A stretch of 5,574 nucleotides of DNA from Planctomycetota bacterium (GTDB lineage Bacteria > Planctomycetota > PUPC01 > JABMSA01): positions 1 through 5,574 of the forward strand of contig JABMSA010000371.1 in NCBI GenBank assembly GCA_013202185.1, written 5' to 3'. How positions within the stretch are numbered: position 1 is the first letter of the stretch; every line of letters begins with the position of its first letter. Shown one piece after another: positions 1 through 5,574 of the stretch. Under the pieces are notes generated by a model. It ran no database searches, was not told the DNA's origin, and worked only from the letters and a program-made list of their open reading frames with translations. The position numbers were made by a program, and so were the translations under genes.

Positions 1-1
1 G

Positions 2-19
2 CCTGCCTCGGAAGGCAGG
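2..19. repeat. Hairpin 1 of a tandem hairpin pair
   Basis: CCTGCCT (2-8) is perfectly complementary to AGGCAGG (13-19) around the four-base loop CGGA. It lies one base before a second perfect hairpin at 21-42. No T-run follows on either strand, so it is not a canonical intrinsic terminator. It may be the tail of an upstream transcription unit or part of a dispersed palindromic repeat cut by the window edge. Confidence 0.6.
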
Positions 20-20
20 G

Positions 21-42
21 CGACGAGCGAAGACGCTCGTCG
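21..42. repeat. Hairpin 2, perfect 9-bp stem
   Basis: CGACGAGCG (21-29) pairs perfectly with CGCTCGTCG (34-42) around the four-base loop AAGA. The stem is very GC-rich and should be stable as RNA or as a DNA cruciform. Together with the hairpin at 2-19 it forms a tandem pair about 190 bp before the mannosidase start. The likely role, by inference, is 3'-end formation or stabilisation of an upstream transcript. The lack of a following T-tract leaves this unproven. Confidence 0.6.
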
Positions 43-56
43 AGATCAATCGCTCA

Positions 57-218
57 ATGACAGTCGTCTTGGACGGTGGGACGAGCACCAGTGGCAGAGA
101 GCTTTCTGCAGAAAGTTTCCCTCCCACAATAATGACAAGTACATTCATTTCGAGGGCAAGGAACGATGCCCATCTCCGAATACAGATCGACGACGAGGAC
201 GACGACGAGGACGATTAG
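57..218 (+). other. Weak small ORF (53 aa) with acidic C-terminus
   Basis: The frame is open from the window start and has ATG codons at 57 and 132. It stops at TAG 216-218. The encoded tail is IDDEDDDEDD, built by a perfect 12-nt tandem duplication (189-200 and 201-212, each coding DDED). It is in the same frame as the mannosidase gene, whose ATG lies 15 nt after this stop. The rest of the peptide is rich in Ser, Thr and Arg and matches nothing I recognise, and neither ATG has a clear ribosome-binding site. It could be the end of an upstream gene, a leader peptide or chance. I regard chance or a gene remnant as most likely. Confidence 0.2.
102..115. promoter_or_regulatory. 14-nt perfect palindrome, candidate operator
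   Basis: CTTTCTGCAGAAAG is its own reverse complement and is centred about 125 bp upstream of the mannosidase start. Flanking bases add one A-T pair and two wobble pairs (99-118). A perfect dyad of this size in the leader of a sugar-catabolic operon suits a dimeric repressor or activator. A weak -10-like AATAAT lies at 128-133, but no convincing -35 box sits 16-18 bp upstream of it. Function is inferred from position and symmetry only. Confidence 0.35.
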
Positions 219-224
219 GAATAC

Positions 225-231
225 GGAAGGA
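225..231 (+). promoter_or_regulatory. Ribosome-binding site of the mannosidase gene
   Basis: GGAAGGA is a purine-rich Shine-Dalgarno-like sequence just before two adjacent ATG codons (234 and 237). The spacing is 2 nt to the first ATG and 5 nt to the second. The second ATG is therefore the more plausible initiator, which would shorten the protein by one residue. Confidence 0.55.
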
Positions 232-233
232 CA

Positions 234-2693
234 ATGATGAACGACAAATCCCTGCAAGATTGCACCGTTCACATGATAGCCAACGCCCACATCGATCCGG
301 CGTGGCTGTGGGACTGGCGAGAGGGGCGCGAGGAGGTCTTTGCCACGTGCCGCAGCGCCCTCGACCTGATGAAGGAATGCCCCGAGCTGACGTTTAGCCG
401 GGGAAGCGCCGCTACGTACGAGTGGATCGAGCAGGCCGATAGCGCGATGTTCGACGAGATTCGCACTCGAGTGGCCGAAGGGCGCTGGGAGATCGTCAAC
501 GGCTGGTGGGTGCAGCCCGACTGCAACATACCCTGCGGCGAATCGTTCGTGAGGCATTCCCTTTACGCAAAGAATTATTTCCGCGAGAAATTCGGCGTCG
601 ATGTGAAGGTCGGATACAACGTGGACAGCTTCGGGCATTGCAGCGTGCTGCCGCAGGTGCTCAAGCAGGCCGGCTTCGACTATTACGTGTTTTTCCGACC
701 CGATCCGAAGGAGAAGGAGCTGCCGTCGCGGCTGTTCTGGTGGCAATACGCCGACGGCAGCCGCGTGTCGGCGTTGCGTGCGCCGCACCATTACTGTTCG
801 GCGGCCGGCGAAGACATGATCAAGCGCATCCGCGAAACGTGCGCGATGGCTGATCCCGAGTCCACCGAAGTGGCCTGCTTCTACGGCATAGGCAATCACG
901 GAGGCGGCCCCACACGCGAACATATCCGCCAGATCAAACTGGCACAAAAGATGAACGATATGCCGGCGGTCAGGTTCTCCACGCTGGGCGCGTTCTTCGA
1001 GGCCGCGCTGGCCGGGAAGCAGGACCTCCACATCGTGAACGAAGACCTCCAGCACCATGCCGTCGGGTGCTATACCGCCCTCTCCGAGGTGAAGAGGAAG
1101 AACAGAGAGAGCGAATCGCTTCTGCTGGCGACCGAGCGCTTCGCAACGGCGGCCACGGCGTTTTGCGGCGCTCGGAATCGGCAGGAGGTTTTTGCCCCGG
1201 CCTGGAAGAAGGTGCTTTTCAACCAGTTCCACGACATCCTCGCGGGAACCTCGATACTGCCGGTTTACGACGACGCCGACGAAGACTATGCAACGGTGCG
1301 CCGCGACGCCTCGCAGGCGCTTGACGCCGCGTTCGAGCAGATCGGCCGGAACATGCAAACGCAAGGGCCGGGCGGGCCGATACTGCTGTTCAATTCACTG
1401 GCATGGGATCGCAAGGACATGGTGGTCACCGACTTCCTGCTGCCGGATTTTGCGGCGCCGTTTCAATTGCTCAACGCCGACGGCAATCCGATTCCGGTGC
1501 AGATTATCGAGCAAGTGGATCAGGCGGGCAGGTGCCGCACCAGGGTGTGCTTTGTCGCAGAGATGCCGGCGATGGGCTGCACGGTGCTGCACCTGGTGCA
1601 GGGCAAGGCCGCCAAGCTGCCGGGGATCCTGCGCGCTTACGACGCGACCATCGAAAGCGAGCGCTGCAAGCTCTCGGTCGATCCGCGCACCGGCCACATG
1701 GTGTCGTTGCGTTACAAGGCGGCCGGCTCGTTCGAAGGCAACGGCGCAGAATGCCTGGGCGGCCCGGGGTGCGTGCCGGTGGTGCTCAGCGACAATACCG
1801 ATACCTGGTCGCATGGCGTTGTCGCGTTTCGACACGAGATCGGCCGCTTCACCGGCCCTGCCAAGGTGGTGGAATGCGGCCCCGTGCGCGCCGTCATCAG
1901 AACGCACCAAACCTACGCCGACTCCACGATCGAGCAGGATTTCATCATCTACAGCGACCTCGATCGAATCGACTGCGAGATGCGCATCGACTGGCACGAG
2001 AAGCACAAGATGCTCAAGCTGTCGCTGCCGGTGAACGTGGCCGATCCAAAGGCAACGTTCGAGGTGCCGATGGGCACGATGAACCGGCGGTCGTCGGGAG
2101 ATGAAGAACCCGGACAGCGCTGGGTAGACGTAGCGGGGCTCGGCCCGGGCGGCAAGCCACTCGGCGTGGCGCTGATGAACGACTCGAAATACGGCTACGA
2201 TGTCAAGGACAACGAGATACGGCTGTCGGTTCTTCGCAGCCCGATCTATGCTTTTCACGATCCCAGGGTCGTCGAACCGTTCAAGCGTTACATTTACACC
2301 GATCAGGGCCGGCAAACCGTGAGGTACTCGCTGCTGCCTCATCCCGAAAGCTGGCGCAGCGCAGGCGTGATGCGCGAGGGCTACACGCTCAACAATCGCG
2401 CCTTCGCTCGAGAGATCAACACACAAAACGGCCCGGCGCAACCCCGGTTCGGCAAGTCGGTCTCGTTTGTGAAATCTTCACCCGACAACGTGCTTGCAGA
2501 GGTCTTCAAACAGGCCGAAAACGGCAACGGCGTAATCGTGCGCGTTTACGAGGCGTTCGGGCGAGACACCGACGCCCTGCTCGAGATGCCTCTGCTGAAC
2601 ATCACACACAGGTTCAGCATCGGGCACAATCAGATCAAGACATTCCGAATCGTCCACTCAACCGTAACCGAGACGAATCTGCTCGAGGAATGA
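234..2693 (+). CDS. Alpha-mannosidase, glycoside hydrolase family 38
   Basis: This 819-aa retaining alpha-mannosidase hydrolyses terminal alpha-linked mannose. The N-terminal catalytic domain begins at once with NAHIDPAWLW (residues 17-26), carrying the zinc ligands His19 and Asp21. NVDSFGH (129-135) contains the expected nucleophile Asp131, and GNHGGGPT (220-227) follows. The helical middle domain has GCYTALSEVKRKNRESE (278-294) and NQFHDILAGTS (330-340), where His333 is the expected zinc ligand. The C-terminal beta domains keep WHEKHKMLKL (from 587), EEPGQRW (624-630) and NDSKYGYD (649-656). No signal peptide or membrane segment is seen, so it should act in the cytoplasm on an imported substrate. 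It lacks the long N-terminal extension of the cytosolic MAN2C1 type. The gene overlaps the downstream kinase gene by 4 bp (ATGA). The exact substrate cannot be read from the sequence; oligomannoside, mannosylglycerate-like and phospho-mannoside substrates are all possible. Confidence 0.95.
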   Translation: MMNDKSLQDCTVHMIANAHIDPAWLWDWREGREEVFATCRSALDLMKECPELTFSRGSAATYEWIEQADSAMFDEIRTRVAEGRWEIVNGWWVQPDCNIPCGESFVRHSLYAKNYFREKFGVDVKVGYNVDSFGHCSVLPQVLKQAGFDYYVFFRPDPKEKELPSRLFWWQYADGSRVSALRAPHHYCSAAGEDMIKRIRETCAMADPESTEVACFYGIGNHGGGPTREHIRQIKLAQKMNDMPAVRFSTLGAFFEAALAGKQDLHIVNEDLQHHAVGCYTALSEVKRKNRESESLLLATERFATAATAFCGARNRQEVFAPAWKKVLFNQFHDILAGTSILPVYDDADEDYATVRRDASQALDAAFEQIGRNMQTQGPGGPILLFNSLAWDRKDMVVTDFLLPDFAAPFQLLNADGNPIPVQIIEQVDQAGRCRTRVCFVAEMPAMGCTVLHLVQGKAAKLPGILRAYDATIESERCKLSVDPRTGHMVSLRYKAAGSFEGNGAECLGGPGCVPVVLSDNTDTWSHGVVAFRHEIGRFTGPAKVVECGPVRAVIRTHQTYADSTIEQDFIIYSDLDRIDCEMRIDWHEKHKMLKLSLPVNVADPKATFEVPMGTMNRRSSGDEEPGQRWVDVAGLGPGGKPLGVALMNDSKYGYDVKDNEIRLSVLRSPIYAFHDPRVVEPFKRYIYTDQGRQTVRYSLLPHPESWRSAGVMREGYTLNNRAFAREINTQNGPAQPRFGKSVSFVKSSPDNVLAEVFKQAENGNGVIVRVYEAFGRDTDALLEMPLLNITHRFSIGHNQIKTFRIVHSTVTETNLLEE

Positions 2694-3565
2694 TGCACCC
2701 GGGAGAAGTCTTTGACACATTTCTGCGGGGGCCGGATGACCTGCCGGCTTCAGGTGCGGTTGCGCACGTTGCATCGGAAAGGACAATCGACGTCTGCGGG
2801 CGCGAGGAGCGCGTGACGCTCCGGCGGGAGGATCTGTCGAAGTACTATCTTCCGCTGGCCCTCACCCTCATCAGGATGCAGGCGGCAGATCCCTCGAGGC
2901 GCCTGCTGGCAGGCGTTGCGGGCTGCCCGGGCGCGGGCAAGTCGATCTTCGCGTTGCTCCTGGCGGAGGTCGTCAACGCACTGCCGCAGTCCGGCGGCGG
3001 CGCCTGCGCGGCCGTCGTGCCGCTCGACGGCTTCCACCACACCAACGCTTATCTCGAGTCGCACTTCGTGCCCGGCACGGACACCACGTTGAGGAAAATC
3101 AAAGGCCGCCCCGACACGTTTGACGTCGAGGCGGCCATCCGGGCTTTCACACAGCTTCGATCTCTCAGCGACGAGCTTTCCCTCCCGGGGTATAGTCGTC
3201 AGTTCCACGAGCCGGTTGACCATGAGATCAGGATCGGCAAAGAGGATTCGATCGTGATCGTTGAGGGAAATTCCCTCTGCATGACGAAGAAAGGACCCTG
3301 GGCGCAACTGTCGGCGATGCTCGACGTCAAGATCTTCCTCGATGCAGACCGCGAGCAATGCCGCGACAGGCTCATACGGCGGCACGTGCGCGGCGGCAGA
3401 TCGCCGGAGGACGCGGCCAGGCACTACGAGATGGTAGACCTCCCCAACGCGGTGCTCATTGAAAAGACGATGAACGCCGCCGATATTTTGGTGAAGAACG
3501 ACTTCGGCCGGATTCGAGGCGTAGGGTCTCGATTCCCCAACATGTGCAACGAAAATGACAAGTGA
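2690..3565 (+). CDS. P-loop nucleoside/sugar kinase family protein
   Basis: This 291-aa ATP-dependent kinase belongs to the uridine kinase/phosphoribulokinase/pantothenate kinase-like P-loop group. The Walker A motif is GCPGAGKS (78-85, Lys84). Further motifs typical of the YggC/FrcK-like branch are LDGFHHTN (112-119), KGRPDTFDV (138-146), the Walker B-like strand IVIVEGN (188-194), an Arg-rich lid DRLIRRHVRGG (226-236) and VDLPNAVLIE (249-258). About 70 residues precede the P-loop, as is common in this branch. The start overlaps the mannosidase stop as ATGA. A second ATG at 2693 is slightly better spaced from GAGGA (2685-2689), so the first residue is uncertain. The substrate is unknown. Members of this branch are annotated variously as nucleoside, pantothenate or sugar kinases. 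Coupling to a mannosidase suggests phosphorylation of a released sugar, but that is inference. Confidence 0.87.
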   Translation: MMHPGEVFDTFLRGPDDLPASGAVAHVASERTIDVCGREERVTLRREDLSKYYLPLALTLIRMQAADPSRRLLAGVAGCPGAGKSIFALLLAEVVNALPQSGGGACAAVVPLDGFHHTNAYLESHFVPGTDTTLRKIKGRPDTFDVEAAIRAFTQLRSLSDELSLPGYSRQFHEPVDHEIRIGKEDSIVIVEGNSLCMTKKGPWAQLSAMLDVKIFLDADREQCRDRLIRRHVRGGRSPEDAARHYEMVDLPNAVLIEKTMNAADILVKNDFGRIRGVGSRFPNMCNENDK

Positions 3566-4451
3566 CACGAACGAAGGCTACGTCTACCTCGACGGCGAGC
3601 TGGTGCCGCGGGCCGAAGCGAGCGTATCGGCGTTCGATCGCGGGCTGCTCTACGGCGACGGCGTGTTCGAAACGATGCGGGCCTACGAGGGCCACAACGG
3701 CGGCGGCGTCATCTTCAGGCTCGAGGACCACCTGCGCCGCCTGAGCGAATCCGCCCGCGCGCTTCGCATCGAGCTGCCGGCGCCCGTGGAGCATATTGCC
3801 GACACCGCCAGGATAGTGCTCGTAGCTAACCGCCTGCTCAACGCTTACATGAGAATAACGCTGACGCGCGGCCCGCACGAGGGAGCGCTGTCCCTTGACA
3901 GCGCGCAGCCGTCCACGCTCCTGATCGACTGCCGCCCGCTGCACGCCTACCCCGACGATTGGTACGCCGGCGGCATCAAGCTCATCACATCGGAATCGAG
4001 GCGAAGCCGATCCGCCATCGCCCCGAGGCACAAGTGCCTCAGTTACATCGAGAACCTGCTCATCCTCGACAGCGTGCGCGCGGCCGGAGCGCAAGAGGCC
4101 GTCGTGCTGACCGACGACGGTTACGTCTGCGAGGGCGCGATGTCAAATATATTCCGGGCGGCGGAGGGGGGCGTGTTCACACCTTCCGCCGAAGCGAACC
4201 TGCTGTGCGGGATCACGCGGGCGGTGGTCATCGAGATCTGCAATCGACTCGGCCTCAGGCTGGAGGAGGGCCTGTTCGAGGCCGATGCGCTCAGCGGGGC
4301 GGACGAAGTGTTCGTCACCAATTCGATTATGGAAATCATGCCGGTCGCGGAGATCGACGGCACAAGAATTGCGACCTGCCCGGGCGACCTCACCTGCAGG
4401 CTGATGCAGGAATACGCGGCGGAAGTCAGGCGATATCTTTCTTCTGCATGA
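3555..4451 (+). CDS. PLP-dependent class IV aminotransferase / aminodeoxychorismate lyase-like
   Basis: This 298-aa fold-type IV PLP enzyme belongs to the group containing branched-chain aminotransferase (IlvE), D-amino-acid transaminase and 4-amino-4-deoxychorismate lyase (PabC). The N-terminal block FDRGLLYGDGVFETMRAYEG (27-46) is characteristic. Lys160 in HKCLSYIENLL is the expected Schiff-base lysine. Glu193 in CEGAMSNIF (192-200) is the expected partner of the PLP ring nitrogen. LLCGITR (216-222) is also typical. FVTNSIMEIMPV (253-264) resembles the TNS block of PabC-like proteins more than the TGTAAE block of branched-chain enzymes, so a lyase or D-amino-acid role is at least as likely as IlvE. 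The length is normal and the C-terminus looks intact. The ATG overlaps the kinase end by 11 bp and has no clear Shine-Dalgarno sequence, which fits coupled translation. Its link to mannoside breakdown is not obvious. Confidence 0.92.
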   Translation: MTSDTNEGYVYLDGELVPRAEASVSAFDRGLLYGDGVFETMRAYEGHNGGGVIFRLEDHLRRLSESARALRIELPAPVEHIADTARIVLVANRLLNAYMRITLTRGPHEGALSLDSAQPSTLLIDCRPLHAYPDDWYAGGIKLITSESRRSRSAIAPRHKCLSYIENLLILDSVRAAGAQEAVVLTDDGYVCEGAMSNIFRAAEGGVFTPSAEANLLCGITRAVVIEICNRLGLRLEEGLFEADALSGADEVFVTNSIMEIMPVAEIDGTRIATCPGDLTCRLMQEYAAEVRRYLSSA

Positions 4452-4454
4452 ACA

Positions 4455-5420
4455 GTGCTTTCGGTGCCTTTTTTCGGTGCCTGGCACTTTTGCGATCCGA
4501 CCGTCAGCGACCCACTCGAAGACGGCTCCTGCGAGCATCCGTTCGACACCATCCAGGCGGCCATCGACGCCGCCTGCGACGGCGACACCGTAATCGTCCG
4601 CGACGGCACATACACGGGCGCCGGCAACCGCGACCTCGACTTCGGCGGCAGGGCCATCACCGTCCGCTCGGAGAACGGCCCGGAGAATTGCACCATCGAT
4701 GCACAGGGCAATTCGTCCGAGCCGCATCGGGGATTCTACTTCCACAGCGGCGAGGGTGAGGATTCGGTCGTGGATGGATTCACGATCACAGGTGGCTACT
4801 CAGTTGAGGGCGGCGGCATAAGATGCGACGACTCCTCCCCGACAATCACGAACAACACCATCACGGCCAATACGGCGCAAAGGTCCAGCGGCGGCGCCAT
4901 ATACTGCTCCGACAACTCCTCGCCGGCGATCACGAATAACACCATCGCGAATAACACGTCGGACGGAGGCGGCGGCATATGCTGCTACGACACCTCCTCG
5001 CCGACCATCACGAATTGCATCCTGTGGGGAAATGGCGATGACTTGCACGGTTGCTCCGCCACCTACTCCTGCATTCAGGATGGGGATGCGGGTGAAGGAA
5101 ACATCTCTTCAGACCCCCTCTTCGCCGATCCGGGAAATGGCGATTACCACCTCAAATCCGAATTCGGCCGGTGGCACCCGGGATTGGGGCTGTTCGCGCT
5201 CGACGCTGAAACCAGCCCGTGTATCGATGCCGGTGACCCGGCGAGTGACTATCCCAACGAGACGCAGCGAAACGGCGTTCGCATCAACATGGGCGCTTAT
5301 GGCAATACGGTCGAGGCGTCCAAGAGCGGTCAGCTTGATGGTGATCTGAACAACGATTGCGTGGTCAACATTCTGGACCTGATCCACGTTCGGAACCGAC
5401 TCGGGGATTACTGCGAGTAA
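4455..5420 (+). CDS. 5'-truncated right-handed beta-helix protein with dockerin-like end
   Basis: This ORF of about 321 aa resembles exported parallel beta-helix (pectate-lyase-like fold) proteins. The order is DPTVSDPLEDGS (14-25), HPFDTIQAAIDAA..GDTVIVRDGTY (28-53), ITVRSENGPENCTID (68-82), VVDGFTITGGY (105-115), three tandem rungs (119-193), SSDPLFADPGNGDYHL (218-233), SPCIDAGDP (254-262), INMGAYGNT (277-285) and one EF-hand-like dockerin half. The calcium ligands expected there are Asp297, Asn299, Asp301, Asn305 and Asp308. Fourteen cysteines suit an exported protein, yet there is no signal peptide. The only starts before the conserved core are GTG codons at 4455 and 4464 without a ribosome-binding site. 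The first 12 residues are translated repeat DNA. The frame is continuous with the aminotransferase except for its TGA. I infer loss of the true 5' end, so this is probably a pseudogene or an assembly join. No catalytic function can be assigned. Confidence 0.8.
   Translation: MLSVPFFGAWHFCDPTVSDPLEDGSCEHPFDTIQAAIDAACDGDTVIVRDGTYTGAGNRDLDFGGRAITVRSENGPENCTIDAQGNSSEPHRGFYFHSGEGEDSVVDGFTITGGYSVEGGGIRCDDSSPTITNNTITANTAQRSSGGAIYCSDNSSPAITNNTIANNTSDGGGGICCYDTSSPTITNCILWGNGDDLHGCSATYSCIQDGDAGEGNISSDPLFADPGNGDYHLKSEFGRWHPGLGLFALDAETSPCIDAGDPASDYPNETQRNGVRINMGAYGNTVEASKSGQLDGDLNNDCVVNILDLIHVRNRLGDYCE
4459..4490. repeat. REP-like element: direct repeat plus GTGCCTGGCAC palindrome
   Basis: An 11-nt unit TTTCGGTGCCT occurs at 4459-4469 and again at 4472-4482 (13-nt period). 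The second copy runs into the near-perfect dyad GTGCC-T-GGCAC (4477-4487), followed by TTT. It sits 8 nt after the aminotransferase stop and overlaps the start of the beta-helix ORF, where GGTGCCTGGCACTTT is read as GAWHF. Short GTGCCTGGCAC-centred palindromes are a dispersed-repeat type I recall from planctomycete and related genomes. Copy number cannot be judged from this window. Confidence 0.5.
4809..5033 (+). repeat. Three tandem beta-helix rung repeats
   Basis: Three consecutive units of 26-27 codons start at residues 119, 146 and 172 of the beta-helix ORF. Each follows the pattern GG-[GA]-I-x-C, two or three residues, SSP-x-ITN, then an Asn/Thr-rich turn. The third ends in ITNCILWGN, a common closing rung. 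The DNA copies are recognisably similar (variants of TCGCCGACCATCACGAA) but diverged, as expected of coding repeats. They probably form successive coils of the helix. Confidence 0.8.
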
Positions 5421-5449
5421 CGCACACCAGGCCGATACGCGAAAGCCGA

Positions 5450-5483
5450 AACGGGCGACCCGCCGCGATGCGGGCCGCCCGTT
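5450..5483 (+). terminator. Terminator-like hairpin after the beta-helix ORF
   Basis: AACGGGCGACCCGC (5450-5463) pairs with GCGGGCCGCCCGTT (5470-5483) around the loop CGCGAT, with 13 of 14 positions complementary (one A-C mismatch). It starts 30 nt after the beta-helix stop codon. The T-run is only the TT of the stem followed by GTC, so termination may be weak or Rho-assisted. The reverse strand has AA then GGC after the stem, giving no better tail. Position and stem strength make it the best candidate transcript end here. Confidence 0.65.
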
Positions 5484-5489
5484 GTCAGT

Positions 5490-5540
5490 CCCTCACCCCC
5501 CGGCCCCCTCTCCCACGGGGAGAGGGGAACCGGGTGAGGG
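5490..5540. repeat. Long imperfect inverted repeat, dispersed CCCTCACCCC type
   Basis: The outer arm CCCTCACCC (5490-5498) pairs with GGGTGAGGG (5532-5540). CGG next to it (5501-5503) can pair with CCG (5530-5532) in alternative registers. The inner stem CCCCTCTCCC (5505-5514) pairs perfectly with GGGAGAGGGG (5518-5527) around the loop ACG. Hairpins of this CCCTCACCCC...CTCTCCC...GGGTGAGGG form are known as dispersed intergenic repeats in many GC-rich bacteria. It follows the terminator-like hairpin by 6 nt. It may add transcript-end stability or be a passive repeat. No protein-coding gene is visible after 5420. Confidence 0.65.
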
Positions 5541-5574
5541 AGGGCGGGCAACGCCGCATCCGCCCCAGTGAAGC

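Noticed and set aside
105..133. Sigma-70-like promoter upstream of the mannosidase
   Set aside because: AATAAT at 128-133 is a passable -10 box, but no hexamer near TTGACA sits at 16-18 bp spacing, so I do not call a promoter.
166..237. 23-aa leader ORF overlapping the mannosidase ATG
   Set aside because: It has no ribosome-binding site, and its Thr/Arg repeats merely translate the GAC-rich duplication in another frame. The ATGA overlap is likely chance.
54..1364. 436-aa open frame on the minus strand opposite the mannosidase
   Set aside because: It lies antisense to a clear GH38 gene, has low-complexity Arg/His/Val-rich composition with no recognised motif, and is explained by high GC content and codon bias of the plus-strand gene.
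1395..2441. 348-aa open frame on the minus strand
   Set aside because: This is another antisense shadow of the GH38 C-terminal domains, with no family motif and no start signal.
2750..3568. 272-aa minus-strand frame opposite the kinase
   Set aside because: It mirrors the kinase codons, shows no domain, and the plus strand carries intact Walker A and other kinase motifs.
3959..4759. 266-aa plus-strand frame spanning the aminotransferase end and beta-helix start
   Set aside because: It is Arg-rich, an out-of-frame translation of two recognisable genes, so a real bridging gene is unlikely.
4809..5033. Tandem repeats considered as a CRISPR-like array
   Set aside because: The repeat units are diverged, in-frame coding repeats of a beta-helix protein with 78-81 bp periods and no conserved direct repeat with unique spacers.

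Overview
This window looks like a GC-rich bacterial chromosome fragment. The best guess is the Planctomycetota, in or near the Phycisphaerae. The taxonomic hint comes mainly from the last gene: a right-handed beta-helix protein whose 'DPTVSDPLEDGS..HPFDTIQ' opening, 'SPCIDAGDP' and 'INMGAYGNT' blocks and short dockerin-like end match a layout I associate with planctomycete exported proteins. This assignment is inference from remembered family patterns, not a database result.

Layout: positions 1-233 hold no convincing gene. They contain two adjacent hairpins (2-19 and 21-42), a perfect 14-nt palindrome (102-115), a weak small ORF with an acidic tail (57-218) and a ribosome-binding site. Three tightly packed plus-strand genes follow. 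They encode a cytoplasmic GH38 alpha-mannosidase (234-2693), a P-loop kinase of the uridine kinase/phosphoribulokinase/PanK-like group (2690-3565, 4-bp ATGA overlap) and a PLP fold-type IV aminotransferase or lyase (3555-4451, 11-bp overlap). The overlaps imply one mRNA and probably translational coupling.

Immediately after the aminotransferase stop, and in the same reading frame, comes a beta-helix/dockerin-like ORF (4455-5420). It has no signal peptide, no ribosome-binding site and no normal N-terminus. Its first codons read through a small repeat containing the palindrome GTGCCTGGCAC. I read this as a 5'-truncated gene fused to the operon end by a rearrangement, or as an assembly join, at a REP-like element. 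After it come a strong terminator-like hairpin (5450-5483) and a second long C-rich/G-rich inverted repeat (5490-5540) of a type often dispersed in bacterial genomes.

Working together: the mannosidase would release mannose (or another sugar) from an imported alpha-mannoside or mannosylated metabolite, and the kinase could phosphorylate a released product. The aminotransferase has no obvious place in that route. I find no CRISPR array, no complete mobile element, no tRNA or rRNA, and no clear novel defence-type system. The most interesting points are the broken beta-helix gene with its repeat junction and the unusual mannosidase-kinase-aminotransferase coupling.
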